NCBI GenBank assembly: GCA_002363125.1
Contig: DEWE01000009.1
Location: forward strand, 68,421-132,420
Reading direction: 5' to 3'
Length of the DNA stretch: 64,000 nucleotides
From: Candidatus Saccharibacteria bacterium UBA3218
GTDB taxonomy: Bacteria > Patescibacteriota > Saccharimonadia > Saccharimonadales > Saccharimonadaceae
Numbering within the stretch: position 1 is the first letter of the stretch; each line of letters starts with the position of its first letter. The notes beneath the pieces were generated by a model. The model worked only from the letters and a program-made list of their open reading frames with translations. It did not search any database and was not told the origin of the DNA. Positions 34,324-42,485 of this stretch are shown in pieces. Position numbers and translations under genes: made by a program.

Positions 34324-34347
34324 AATGCCCTTTGGGCATTCTTTTTT
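34324..34347 (+). terminator. Intrinsic terminator after histidine phosphatase
   Basis: AATGCCC TTT GGGCATT (34324-34340) followed by CTTTTTT. Confidence 0.93.
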
Positions 34348-34352
34348 ATCAG

Positions 34353-34443
34353 TGGTGCGCGCGACTGGACTCGAACCAGCACAGCCGTAAATGTGGCCAC
34401 TACCACCTCAAGGTAGCGTGTCTACCAATTCCACCACGCGCGC
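34353..34443 (-). tRNA. tRNA-Leu (anticodon GAG)
   Basis: Read on the minus strand: acceptor GCGCGCG/CGCGCGC, D arm GGTGGAATTGGTAGACAC, anticodon loop TTGAGGT between CTACC and GGTAG, long variable arm, T arm GGTTCGAGTCC and encoded CCA (34353-34355). Class II tRNA-Leu. Confidence 0.97.
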
Positions 34444-34517
34444 AAAATTGATATATTTTTATTATAACATATTTTCACATTTTAAGATATTTTTTATTAA
34501 TCTACTTAGGCTTATGG

Positions 34518-34523
34518 TATAAT
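34518..34523 (+). promoter_or_regulatory. -10 box before the surface protein pair
   Basis: TATGGTATAAT; followed by a short leader with AAGGAGG at 34534-34540 ahead of ATG 34544. Confidence 0.65.
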
Positions 34524-34543
34524 AAATAGGAATAAGGAGGTAA

Positions 34544-35581
34544 ATGAAAAAGAGGTTTTTAATTTTCGTAGTTCTATTGATGGCTATGGCTACTTTGGCG
34601 GTAAGTCTTGTTTTTACAAACCCGACAAAGGCAGAAGAACAAGCTGAATCTAACGAGTCTACAGTCGTTGGCACTAGGATCAGCATCACCCCAACAATGG
34701 ATTTTTTCAAGCAACTCGATGCCAATTCGGTTTACGAAAGCGTCCTAAGTGTTACAAACGACGGCAGTGAACCTATAAACTTTGAAGTTTATGCGGCGCC
34801 TTATTCTTATATATATTCCGAAGAAAATAACAGCTATTCTCTCGGTTTTAGTAAAGAAAATAATTATACTCAAATTACTCACTGGATCAGCATCAAAGAT
34901 AAAAATGGTAATTATGTAGAGAGACCAACTTTTACTGCTAATCCTGGAGAGACCATAGATGTATCTTATAAGGTAAGCACGCCAGATAGTATACCGAGTG
35001 GTGGACAATATGCAGTACTTTTTGCCCATACCATATCCAATACTGGTGGCATAAGGGCTGAGGCTAGCCCTGGCATGGTAATATATGGTAGATCTAATGG
35101 CGAAACTATTATTTCATCAGAGATATCAGATATGAAAATCTCTCAAACGATAGAAAAAGAAGCTTCCGTAGAAGAGAACGGCAAAACTCTAAGAAAAAAG
35201 ACCGTATTTAACCATATTAATGCCTCTGCAAAAGTTAAAAACACCGGAAATCTAGATTTTAACGCGGTCGGGACGCTAAAGGTTGAGGGAATATTTGGCG
35301 GAGAATATTATACAACTCCAGAAAATAAATCAAGAATATCAGTGATACCAGAGGCGGAGTTGATCTTGTCAGACGAATGGGAGGAGACACCAGCATTTGG
35401 TTTTTATAAAGCCACTTGGACGGTAGAAACAATAGATAATACAGAGACTATTGAGATGGTCGTGTGCTTAATACCGCCTTCGGTGATTATTATTAGCATA
35501 ATCTTGTTGACAATATTAGTGGCTAGCATTATAATATTAGCGAGGAAACGTAAAGAACGGCGCTCTAGGTTCTCTGTCTAG
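34544..35581 (+). CDS. Exported wall/surface protein with C-terminal anchor (DUF916-like architecture)
   Basis: 345 residues. Signal peptide (1-30, LIFVVLLMAMATLAVSLVF, cleavage near KAEE), a beta-rich Ig-like region starting TRISITPTMDFFKQLD and carrying VTNDGSEPINFEVYAAPYSY and PGETIDVSYKVSTPDSIPSGGQYAVL, then a second beta domain, a C-terminal membrane helix (~312-333) and basic tail RKRKERRSR. The order resembles DUF916/WxL-interacting proteins, which bind peptidoglycan and partner surface proteins; the homology is suggestive, not certain. It is followed at 28 nt by another exported protein. Confidence 0.75.
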   Translation: MKKRFLIFVVLLMAMATLAVSLVFTNPTKAEEQAESNESTVVGTRISITPTMDFFKQLDANSVYESVLSVTNDGSEPINFEVYAAPYSYIYSEENNSYSLGFSKENNYTQITHWISIKDKNGNYVERPTFTANPGETIDVSYKVSTPDSIPSGGQYAVLFAHTISNTGGIRAEASPGMVIYGRSNGETIISSEISDMKISQTIEKEASVEENGKTLRKKTVFNHINASAKVKNTGNLDFNAVGTLKVEGIFGGEYYTTPENKSRISVIPEAELILSDEWEETPAFGFYKATWTVETIDNTETIEMVVCLIPPSVIIISIILLTILVASIIILARKRKERRSRFSV

Positions 35582-35609
35582 AGTAGTTTAAAAATAAAAA
35601 AGAAAAATT

Positions 35610-36560
35610 ATGAAAGAAACAAAAAGGACAAAAAAACGAATTTTAGGATTACTAGGTTTGGTTCTAGTGATCGTAGCAACTATCTTTGCAGCATTTTTAC
35701 CAGAGCCTGAAGCCTCGGCGATAGATGGTGCTTATTCATCGATGGATACCATTTTGGTGCGAGTAGTGGGCGATGTGCCGAATGTGCAATTCACTAGTCC
35801 TGAAAATGATTCAATCTTTATAACTCCAAATCAGACGTTAAGTCTCAATTATGAAAACGTGAGCACCGCAACAGTGCAAGTAACATATAAAGACAAGAGT
35901 GATATGACCTATAGCTGTATGATTGATATGGCTTATGTTGATTATAAACCTGGTAGTTTAAGTTACGATTTGAATCTTTTTGAACCAGACTTAGGACAAT
36001 CTTGTGAAGGTGGCCCATATATTAATGGTGGGTATGGTGAATACTTAGTAGATGTGTCTGGCGAAGGCTACGGTGTAGATAATGTTGCTCAAGATCTCGT
36101 GAAATTCTACTTTTATCCAGTTTATGGAGAAGCAGAAGAAGACGAGTCTGACGGATTAATATATCTAGATCTCCATTATGACACCCAAAGCGATAATATA
36201 GCCAACATAAAAATCAATATCTACGACGAAGACGGTAACTTAGTTAGCGAGATGTCACAAATTGGTGTTACGCCACCAAATACCAGAGCAGAACTACCGT
36301 TTTCCGAAAAAGGTATGCCGACGGGGAATTATAAGATCGAAATTATAGCCTATGGTGAAGATGGTGAAGCTCTTTACAAACCTTATTATACAAACGTATA
36401 TTATGAAGCGATTCCAGCTCCGGATACTGGTGCGTTCTTTAGAAATTTAGGCATTTCTAAAGCTGATTATATAATCACTGCGTTAGCAATATTCTTGATA
36501 GTTGCCGTGCTCGGTATTGTATTTGTGGCCAAAGGCAGGAAAGAAAACTCAAAGAAATAA
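35610..36560 (+). CDS. Exported surface protein with APDTG sorting-like C-terminus
   Basis: 316 residues. Signal peptide with basic start (KETKRTKKR) and hydrophobic core (~11-30), cleavage near EASA. Two beta-rich domains: PNVQFTSPENDSIF and IKINIYDEDGNLVSEMSQ look like bacterial Ig/fibronectin-type modules. The C-terminus carries APDTG (near 272), then a linker, a membrane helix (~288-308) and a basic end KGRKENSKK, the pattern of a sortase signal with a long spacer. It probably works with the preceding gene as a surface pair. No family named. Confidence 0.75.
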   Translation: MKETKRTKKRILGLLGLVLVIVATIFAAFLPEPEASAIDGAYSSMDTILVRVVGDVPNVQFTSPENDSIFITPNQTLSLNYENVSTATVQVTYKDKSDMTYSCMIDMAYVDYKPGSLSYDLNLFEPDLGQSCEGGPYINGGYGEYLVDVSGEGYGVDNVAQDLVKFYFYPVYGEAEEDESDGLIYLDLHYDTQSDNIANIKINIYDEDGNLVSEMSQIGVTPPNTRAELPFSEKGMPTGNYKIEIIAYGEDGEALYKPYYTNVYYEAIPAPDTGAFFRNLGISKADYIITALAIFLIVAVLGIVFVAKGRKENSKK

Positions 36561-36571
36561 TTGTTGGATAT

Positions 36572-36610
36572 AAAAATGGGCGCTCAATACTGCGAGGGCG
36601 CCCATTTTTT
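36572..36610. terminator. Bidirectional terminator between surface protein and rpmE
   Basis: AAAAATGGGCGC (36572-36583) pairs with GCGCCCATTTTT (36598-36609); A and T runs on both sides allow it to serve both convergent genes. Confidence 0.93.
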
Positions 36611-36619
36611 GTTGGTAAA

Positions 36620-36952
36620 TTATTTGTCTTCTGACTTTGATTTTTTCTCGGCTTCTTTAGCAGCTTTTTTGGCTTTGTTTTCTAAGGCCTCTTTCATCTT
36701 GGCGGCCTTGGCAGCGCGAGCCTTAAAGCGATCCACACGACCTTCGGTATCAATAATCTTTTCTTCGCCAGTGAAGAATGGATGAGAAGCTGAAGATATC
36801 TGGACTTTTACTAATGGGTATTCTTTACCATCTTCCCATTTGATGGTTTCTTCGCTCTTCGCTGTAGATTTGGTGAGGAACGAAAAATTCGCGGCTTCGT
36901 CCATAAAGACGACATCACGATAATCTTTAGGGTGTAATTCTGTTTTACTCAT
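36620..36952 (-). CDS. rpmE: 50S ribosomal protein L31, type B with charged tail
   Basis: bL31 of the zinc-free type [21 protein letters not shown] and the signature [24 protein letters not shown], with no CxxC pair. The core ends near residue 78; the final ~32 residues are an Ala/Lys/Glu helix unusual for the family. Zinc independence implies either a low-zinc life or loss of type A. TATAAT lies about 11 nt before the ATG with no clear ribosome site. Confidence 0.95.
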   Translation of the reverse strand: MSKTELHPKDYRDVVFMDEAANFSFLTKSTAKSEETIKWEDGKEYPLVKVQISSASHPFFTGEEKIIDTEGRVDRFKARAAKAAKMKEALENKAKKAAKEAEKKSKSEDK

Positions 36953-36993
36953 AATTATTTGTCATTATATCAGATTTTTGAAAAACTGTAAAG

Positions 36994-37017
36994 AAAAAGG
37001 GAGGCATTAAGCCTCCC
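36994..37017 (-). terminator. Intrinsic terminator of the 37.0 kb orphan gene
   Basis: On the minus strand GGGAGGC TTAAT GCCTCCC is followed by TTTTT. Confidence 0.9.
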
Positions 37018-37022
37018 GCGAG

Positions 37023-37355
37023 TTAGCCACCCTGAGGGCCCTCTCGCATTTCCATGCGGAGATCCTCTATCAGCTCGTCGCTAGGGTTAGAATGTTTTCT
37101 GCCCTTTTTCTCTGGGCGAGTAGTGGGAAGCCATGGCGACTCCCTTTCGGGCTGAGGAACTATAGGATATGGCCCTATGGGGTAAAGAGACAATAACTCT
37201 AATGCAATATTAGAAAATTCGCCGTCAGTGATTATTTTGCCCTCTTCTGCTAACTTCTGAAGAACATAGATATTGAGATTTCCGTTAGGTAATCTGACAC
37301 ATATATCCTTTAAGTTCCCCTCATTATCTTTAATATGTACAAAGCGTTCTATCAT
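37023..37355 (-). CDS. Orphan cytosolic protein with Pro-rich tail (110 aa)
   Basis: Starts MIERFVHIKDNEGNLKD; GGAGG lies 7 nt before ATG 37355, so the longer frame beginning at 37436, which would cross the promoter, is rejected. The first ~60 residues look like a small folded domain (VRLPNGNLNIYVLQKLAEEGKI); then come a Pro-rich stretch (YPIGPYPIVPQP) and a charged helix (DELIEDLRMEMREG). No family recognised. It has its own strong promoter and terminator. Confidence 0.75.
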   Translation of the reverse strand: MIERFVHIKDNEGNLKDICVRLPNGNLNIYVLQKLAEEGKIITDGEFSNIALELLSLYPIGPYPIVPQPERESPWLPTTRPEKKGRKHSNPSDELIEDLRMEMREGPQGG

Positions 37356-37407
37356 ACGAACACCTCCAGAAAAATAGTATCTAGAAGTAAACTCTAGACC
37401 TGATCTA

Positions 37408-37436
37408 ATTATAGCACAAACATAATAAAAAGTCAA
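37408..37436 (-). promoter_or_regulatory. Promoter TTGACT-17-TATAAT of the 37.0 kb orphan gene
   Basis: On the minus strand TTGACT (37436-37431) and TATAAT (37413-37408) are 17 bp apart. The -35 abuts the hairpin that ends clpP transcription. Confidence 0.8.
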
Positions 37437-37460
37437 CCCCCCGCAGCGGGTGCGGGGGTT
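37435..37460 (-). terminator. GC-rich hairpin ending the ClpP-like gene
   Basis: AACCCCC.GCA pairs with TGCGGGGGTT; on the minus strand it is followed by GACTTTTTATT. The T run doubles as part of the next promoter. Confidence 0.7.
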
Positions 37461-37472
37461 TCGGGGTAAAGA

Positions 37473-38138
37473 TTAGAGAATCTGATCGATATCGGTGACG
37501 ATCTTGTCTATAAAACCATGAGCCAAAGCATCTTCCGGGAGCATATAATACTCCACACGATTTAAAATATCGTATTCTGTATCTTTCATCCTGCTATGCT
37601 TTAAGACATGTGCCTTGACGACATTCTGTTCGTATTTTTCCTGGAATTTAGCCTGATCTTGTACTTTACTGGTTGAACCGAATATGAAATCGGATCCGTC
37701 GTGCATCAGGAATACCATGTTGGGCATAGAAAAACGCTTGTGGCCGGTAATTCCGATCATGAAAGCCATGGAACTCCACTGGCCGACGTTGTAAGTATAG
37801 ACTGGTGTTTCACTAAGTTTAATTGCCGAAACCAGCGCAAAACCTTCATATACACTGCCGCCGGGCGAGTTAATGTAGATTTTGATCGGCTTTCTCTTAG
37901 GAATCGGAATGTCTTTATCCTCGCGGTTGTATCTCATAATGAGTCTTACAACCCTGGCCACCGTGATCTTCTCATCAATATACTTGTCCTCGAAGTCTAT
38001 GTCGTTAATTTCTCCTTGAAGATAAATTCTGCGTTCATCGAGTTCGAGCAAATCATCCATCGCATAAGGTGAACAAGTAACCTGTGTTTTTATCTTCTCA
38101 TCATTGAGACCATGATAGCATACAATATCTCTTTTCAT
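37473..38138 (-). CDS. clpP: ClpP-like serine protease
   Basis: 221 residues of the ClpP/crotonase fold. INSPGGSVYEGFALVSAI forms the oxyanion region, the nucleophile Ser is in GQWSSMAFMIG, and the His is in FLMHDGSD. It is usually the proteolytic barrel partnered with Clp ATPases. Oddities: a longer charged insertion before the INSPGG motif (NREDKDIPIPKRK) and no obvious third-site Asp block. AAGGAGG before ATG 38138 sets the start, 14 codons inside the longest frame. It may be a ClpP paralog and not the housekeeping subunit. Confidence 0.82.
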   Translation of the reverse strand: MKRDIVCYHGLNDEKIKTQVTCSPYAMDDLLELDERRIYLQGEINDIDFEDKYIDEKITVARVVRLIMRYNREDKDIPIPKRKPIKIYINSPGGSVYEGFALVSAIKLSETPVYTYNVGQWSSMAFMIGITGHKRFSMPNMVFLMHDGSDFIFGSTSKVQDQAKFQEKYEQNVVKAHVLKHSRMKDTEYDILNRVEYYMLPEDALAHGFIDKIVTDIDQIL

Positions 38139-38166
38139 CTTAAACCCTCCTTTAAAGGTGCAAAAT

Positions 38167-38183
38167 AGGGTGCCCAGCACCCT
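38167..38183. promoter_or_regulatory. Inverted repeat in the clpP leader
   Basis: AGGGTGC CCA GCACCCT lies between the minus-strand -10 box (38192-38197, TATAAT) and the clpP ribosome site. It may be an operator or an mRNA hairpin; it does not match the CIRCE or CtsR consensus. Confidence 0.45.
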
Positions 38184-38227
38184 TCGAGGTGATTATACTA
38201 CACTATCTTGATTTATTCAATCAAATG

Positions 38228-38326
38228 TGCTAAAATTACCCTATATTAAATTTAATGAAACAGCTATGGGAGGTTTCCTGGGGTGGTTTACCCTGAAAAC
38301 CCGTAGTCAAAGGAAAGGAAATCATA
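38228..38326 (+). promoter_or_regulatory. rpsB-tsf promoter and structured leader
   Basis: TGTGCTAAAAT is a likely -10 region. The leader of about 80 nt contains GGGTGGTTTACCC and neighbouring G/C-rich segments (TGGGAGGTTTCCTGGGG, GAAAACCCG) and ends with AAGGAAAGGAA before ATG. S2 autoregulation through the leader is known in other bacteria; it is inferred here. Confidence 0.4.
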
Positions 38327-39013
38327 ATGGCAGTAAATGTCGATATGAAGGCTTTGCTTGAATCTGGTGCTCATTTTGGGCACAAGACGAGCCGTTGGCA
38401 CCCAAAAATGGCGCCATACATCCATTCTAAGCGCCAAAATGCGCATATTATCAACCTAGAAAAGACCGTAGATGGTCTTGAGGTGGCTTTACCAAAAATC
38501 ACCGAAATCGTGAAAGGTGGCAAGAAAGTACTCTTTGTGGGCACAAAAAAACAGATGAAAGATGCTGTAAAAGAGGCGGCTGAATCTGTAGAGATGCCCT
38601 ATGTAACCGTACGTTGGGTTGGTGGTACTCTTACTAATGTAGAAACCGTAAACCGCCAAATCAAAAAATTAAAAGATTTGGAACGTCGTATGGCTTCTGG
38701 CGAGCTTGAAAATCGCTATTCTAAGCTAGAGGTTCAAAGATTTCAAGAGGAAATCGATCTTTTGAATGAGCGCTATGGTGGTATCAAAGACATGACCGAG
38801 CAACCAGCTGCGGTGATCGTGATTGATGCAATTGAAGATAAGAATGCGATAAAAGAAGCAAATGTATTGCATATTCCAGTATTTGCGATTACTGATACAA
38901 ATGTCGATCCTTCAAATATCGACTATGTAATCCCAGCAAACGACGATGCAATTAAGGCTACAAAATTGATTCTCGATTACTTCGTAGAAGCAATTAAAGA
39001 AGGTAAAAAATAA
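38327..39013 (+). CDS. rpsB: 30S ribosomal protein S2
   Basis: uS2. Conserved LLESGAHFGHKTSRWHPKMAPYI, FVGTKKQMKDAV, VRWVGGTLTN, and the C-terminal AIEDKNAIKEA, FAITDTNVDPSNIDYVIPANDDA. 228 residues, standard. It is followed 12 nt later by tsf with AGGAGG between them; the pair ends at a strong terminator. Confidence 0.99.
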   Translation: MAVNVDMKALLESGAHFGHKTSRWHPKMAPYIHSKRQNAHIINLEKTVDGLEVALPKITEIVKGGKKVLFVGTKKQMKDAVKEAAESVEMPYVTVRWVGGTLTNVETVNRQIKKLKDLERRMASGELENRYSKLEVQRFQEEIDLLNERYGGIKDMTEQPAAVIVIDAIEDKNAIKEANVLHIPVFAITDTNVDPSNIDYVIPANDDAIKATKLILDYFVEAIKEGKK

Positions 39014-39025
39014 TTAGGAGGCATT

Positions 39026-39616
39026 ATGGCAGAAATTTCCATAGAACAAATCAAAAAATTAAAAGAGCTTTCTGGCGCCGGGCTTACCGATGCCAAAAAA
39101 GCTTTAGTAGAAGCTGACGGCGATTTTGACAAAGCTCTTGAGGCAATGCGTAAAAAAGGTTTGACTAAGGCTGAGAAGCGCGGTGATCGCGAAACTCGTG
39201 AAGGTTTAGTAGACGCCTATATCCACGATGGTCGTCTTGGTGCAATCGTAGAAGTAAACTGTGAAACCTCTTTCGTGGCTAAGACTGATGAGTTTAAAAC
39301 TTTGGCCCATCAAATCGCAATGCAAGTAGCATCAATGGCTCCACTTTATGTATCTGAGGAAGACATTCCAGAAGACGTGCGTAAGGCTAAGATTAAGGAA
39401 CTTGAAGAAAACTTTAAGGGTCCAGAAAATATGAAGGACAAAATCCTTGAAGGCCAAGTAAAGAAGGCTTTTGCCGATAAAGTTCTTATGAACCAACCAT
39501 ATATCTTGGATGATTCTAAAACTGTAGAACAATTTATCAAAGAGGCCATTGCTAAGACTGGCGAGAATATCACTGTTCGCCAATTTAAGCGCATTGAGCT
39601 TGGAGTGACTGAGTAA
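39026..39616 (+). CDS. tsf: Elongation factor Ts
   Basis: Nucleotide exchange factor for EF-Tu. UBA-like N-terminus (KLKELSGAGLTDAKKALVEADGD), followed by the EF-Tu-contact block (YIHDGRLGAIVEVNCETSFVAKTDEF) and a short C-terminal module. At 196 residues it is of the short type (E. coli about 283), as in Thermus. RBS AGGAGG. In the usual gene order pyrH and frr would follow; here a terminator and an inverted protease gene intervene. Confidence 0.98.
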   Translation: MAEISIEQIKKLKELSGAGLTDAKKALVEADGDFDKALEAMRKKGLTKAEKRGDRETREGLVDAYIHDGRLGAIVEVNCETSFVAKTDEFKTLAHQIAMQVASMAPLYVSEEDIPEDVRKAKIKELEENFKGPENMKDKILEGQVKKAFADKVLMNQPYILDDSKTVEQFIKEAIAKTGENITVRQFKRIELGVTE

Positions 39617-39632
39617 GTTACCGCTCGATAAT

Positions 39633-39663
39633 AAAATAGCTCCCATCACTGGGAGCTATTTTG
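39633..39663 (+). terminator. Intrinsic terminator of rpsB-tsf
   Basis: AAATAGCTCCCA (39634-39645) pairs perfectly with TGGGAGCTATTT (39650-39661), followed by TT; it can also act for the convergent protease gene. Confidence 0.92.
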
Positions 39664-39675
39664 ATATAGAGGTTA

Positions 39676-41778
39676 TTACTTATGGTCGAAACGAATATGT
39701 TTTCTGTTTCTATGGGTAAGGTAACCAGCAATAGAGACTATTGCGATAGTTGGAAGCAGATAGGTAACCAAGGCTGAATTACTATCTTGTTCCTTAGTAT
39801 TGCCACCGGTATTTGCCTTCTTTGGAGTACTATCAGCTGAAGTATCTGGAACTGGAATGTCTTCTCCTTCAGACACAGTGAATTCTATATCGACTGGATC
39901 ATAACCGTCGTAGGTTAATTTTATAGTGTGCGTTCCTTCTTCTAAAGTATCTAGATAATCACCGTAAACTGTAAGAATAGTACTACCGGATTCGGTTTTG
40001 TAGTTTTTGTCGGAAAGACTTTTGCCATCCATAGTAACACCAGTTAGTGAAGCTAGAGGATAGTCTATTTTAACTACAAAGTCTTCGCCACTACCGATTA
40101 CATAGTCTTTGCCGGACACCCAAGTGACTTCACCAGTTGGATCGCCAGATGGTTCTGGGTCTGGGGTTGGTGTTGGTTCGTCTCCATCATCGATAGTGAA
40201 AGCGTTCAATATATTGATCCCCCTCTCAGTTTCTTCAATATCTTCTCCGTTAACTTTTTTAAGTTTAATAGCAAAATCTCCGGATATTTTAATTGGTGTA
40301 TCGAATTCATATTTAGTCATGCCCATATACGCAGTGAAATCACCAACTTTTGTAAATCCATCCTCATTGCCAGTATTACTGACATATACGTCATATTCTT
40401 CATCATTATAGAAGTTTTGGTTAAATGTTATTTTTTCTAGTTTTTCATTACCATTAGATGAGAATTCAAAGATATACGAATTGTCATTTGAAATAATGCT
40501 GCTACTTTTATAATCATTCAAACTATATATATGATCGTAGTCGTTTATGGACTCAAATGATTTGAAGTACATAGTATCAAGAGCAGAATCATAGCTCATA
40601 TAAAATCTCCATGGATATTGTATTTGAGTTCCATCTTCTTCAAATGTAAAATATTTATCACCCCAGGAATTTTGTAAAATAAATGCACCAGTCTTGATTA
40701 TATCGTTGTCATTATACTGCCATGAGTCATCCCAACCAACAATAGTCATCGCGTGGCCACCACTACAAGGAGTTGTGTACTGCGTAGAGCGGTCTATAAC
40801 TGTGAAATTCGCAAAATGATTATCGTTATCAACACTAAAATCCATACAATTATCCTCATCCCAAAAGGTAGCTACTTCCACTGCGCCATATTCCCTCACG
40901 GCTTTCTTGATGGCATTGACGGCAGCGGTTTTATCGTTGCTGGAACCATAAATAGGCGAATTTATTCTACCAACATCTGTAACAATATAATTAACATCGT
41001 TAAGATTATTAATCTCGCTATAATTTTGTTTTACGGTATATGCCCTAGATCCATCATTCATAACAGTAAGCAAATCTTCGTAATCATCTAAATTCCATAT
41101 ATCTTCATATATGTTTATGCCACTGATTCTACTATCATTGTTTTTAATCGTATTGGCGAACTTTGATTCTGAAACAAGTGCGTATGGATTAGACATTGTA
41201 AGTAATACCGTAAAGAGATTACCGCCATCACCAAAAGCGCGTTCGTAACCACCGACAGATAACCATCTATCGTAAAAAGCATTTCGCTGCGATAATGTGT
41301 CGTTGTCTCCACGGTATGCATCTTTTGCGCTAACAAACTGATAATCTATATGTTTTGGCGAAATACTTGTCGCCGTATTATTTTTTTCGAGAGAATATTC
41401 AAGTGCGGTCGACCCTGCATAGAGCCAACAAAGCCCCTCCGTATTCTGGTTTTTTGTCCTAGTATAAGTATGATACTGATCATGCGAATTATAATATGAC
41501 GGCAAAACCTCTGAGTCAGCATATACTTTCCTATACATTGATTCTTCAGCACTAAACTGTTCTAGCTTAGCATCTAATTCGGGGGAAGATATTACACCAG
41601 AAACAAAATCCAGTTTTTTATCGGATGCACTCACCTTGTCAAAATTATTTTGGACCCCGTATCCTATAATTCCAATAGAACAGCCGGCGATAACCACAGC
41701 AAGAGAACGCAGGCCTATCTTTTTTATTTTTAGTCCTTTAGCTCTATTAGTGCCACTGGAGAGGACTTTTATTTTCAT
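39676..41778 (-). CDS. Surface-anchored papain-like cysteine protease (C1 family)
   Basis: 700 residues. Signal/anchor helix (~22-42). The catalytic domain has Gln111 and Cys117 (QNTEGLCWLYAG, six apart as in papain), His342 (GGHAMTIVGWDD) and Asn370 (LQNSWGDKYF). Beta-sandwich and linker regions follow, with a Pro-rich segment (PTPTPDPEPSGDP) and an Ig-like module (TYDGYDPVDIEFTVSEG). The C-terminus has KKANTGG, a membrane helix (~672-690) and basic HRNRKHIRF, resembling a sortase signal. Probably digests proteins outside the cell, including host surface proteins. AAGGAA lies upstream of the ATG. Confidence 0.9.
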   Translation of the reverse strand: MKIKVLSSGTNRAKGLKIKKIGLRSLAVVIAGCSIGIIGYGVQNNFDKVSASDKKLDFVSGVISSPELDAKLEQFSAEESMYRKVYADSEVLPSYYNSHDQYHTYTRTKNQNTEGLCWLYAGSTALEYSLEKNNTATSISPKHIDYQFVSAKDAYRGDNDTLSQRNAFYDRWLSVGGYERAFGDGGNLFTVLLTMSNPYALVSESKFANTIKNNDSRISGINIYEDIWNLDDYEDLLTVMNDGSRAYTVKQNYSEINNLNDVNYIVTDVGRINSPIYGSSNDKTAAVNAIKKAVREYGAVEVATFWDEDNCMDFSVDNDNHFANFTVIDRSTQYTTPCSGGHAMTIVGWDDSWQYNDNDIIKTGAFILQNSWGDKYFTFEEDGTQIQYPWRFYMSYDSALDTMYFKSFESINDYDHIYSLNDYKSSSIISNDNSYIFEFSSNGNEKLEKITFNQNFYNDEEYDVYVSNTGNEDGFTKVGDFTAYMGMTKYEFDTPIKISGDFAIKLKKVNGEDIEETERGINILNAFTIDDGDEPTPTPDPEPSGDPTGEVTWVSGKDYVIGSGEDFVVKIDYPLASLTGVTMDGKSLSDKNYKTESGSTILTVYGDYLDTLEEGTHTIKLTYDGYDPVDIEFTVSEGEDIPVPDTSADSTPKKANTGGNTKEQDSNSALVTYLLPTIAIVSIAGYLTHRNRKHIRFDHK

Positions 41779-41876
41779 TTTTGTGTTCCTTTTTTATTTT
41801 TGTATAACCTTTATGTTTATGATTGTGTCGCATTTTTGTATAAATGTCAAGTGCTTTTTTAGAATTCTCCATGTGC

Positions 41877-41882
41877 TATAAT
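41877..41882 (+). promoter_or_regulatory. -10 box of frr
   Basis: TGTGCTATAAT; the transcript has a short leader with AAGGAG (41897-41902) before ATG 41908. Confidence 0.65.
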
Positions 41883-41907
41883 TAGGATATAATTTTAAGG
41901 AGTTATT

Positions 41908-42453
41908 ATGTTTGATATAGCAGAAGATCGTAAAAAAATGGAAGGAGTGATCGAACGTTTTAAAGATGAAATGAAAAAGGTGCGTACTGGGCGCGCACAT
42001 CCAGACATGCTTTCTGGCATAAAGGTAGAGGCTTACGGCCAATATATGCCACTCAACCAAGTCGCCAACATTACTGCGTCAGATGCGACTTTGCTCGTGA
42101 TTACGCCATTTGATCCATCCAATATTCAGGCTATTGCGACAGCAATTCGCGCCGACCAATCCTTAGGACTAAATCCAGCAGACGATGGTCGCGTGATTCG
42201 CGTACCAATTCCAGCACTTACAGAAGAGCGTCGCAAAGAAATCGTCAAAAATACCTCCGCCAAGGTAGAAGAAGCTAAAGTAGCAATCCGCAATGTGCGC
42301 GAAGACGCCAGAAAAGCTGTGAAAAATGCGGCCGAAATGAGTGAAGATGTGAAAAAGCGGGCCGAAAAAGAGATTGACGACCTAACCAAAGAGTTTAATG
42401 ACAAGGTCGAAGCTGAATTTAAAACTAAATCTGAAGAAATAATGAAGATATAA
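41908..42453 (+). CDS. frr: Ribosome recycling factor
   Basis: Splits the post-termination ribosome with EF-G. Conserved EDRKKMEGVIERFKDEMKKVRTGRAHPDML, YGQYMPLNQVANI, ADDGRVIRVPIPALTEERRKE and VRNVREDARK. 181 residues, standard. Strong AAGGAG. Followed 32 nt later by uppS. Confidence 0.98.
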   Translation: MFDIAEDRKKMEGVIERFKDEMKKVRTGRAHPDMLSGIKVEAYGQYMPLNQVANITASDATLLVITPFDPSNIQAIATAIRADQSLGLNPADDGRVIRVPIPALTEERRKEIVKNTSAKVEEAKVAIRNVREDARKAVKNAAEMSEDVKKRAEKEIDDLTKEFNDKVEAEFKTKSEEIMKI

Positions 42454-42485
42454 TTCTATTATATCATATATAAAGGAATTTGTCA

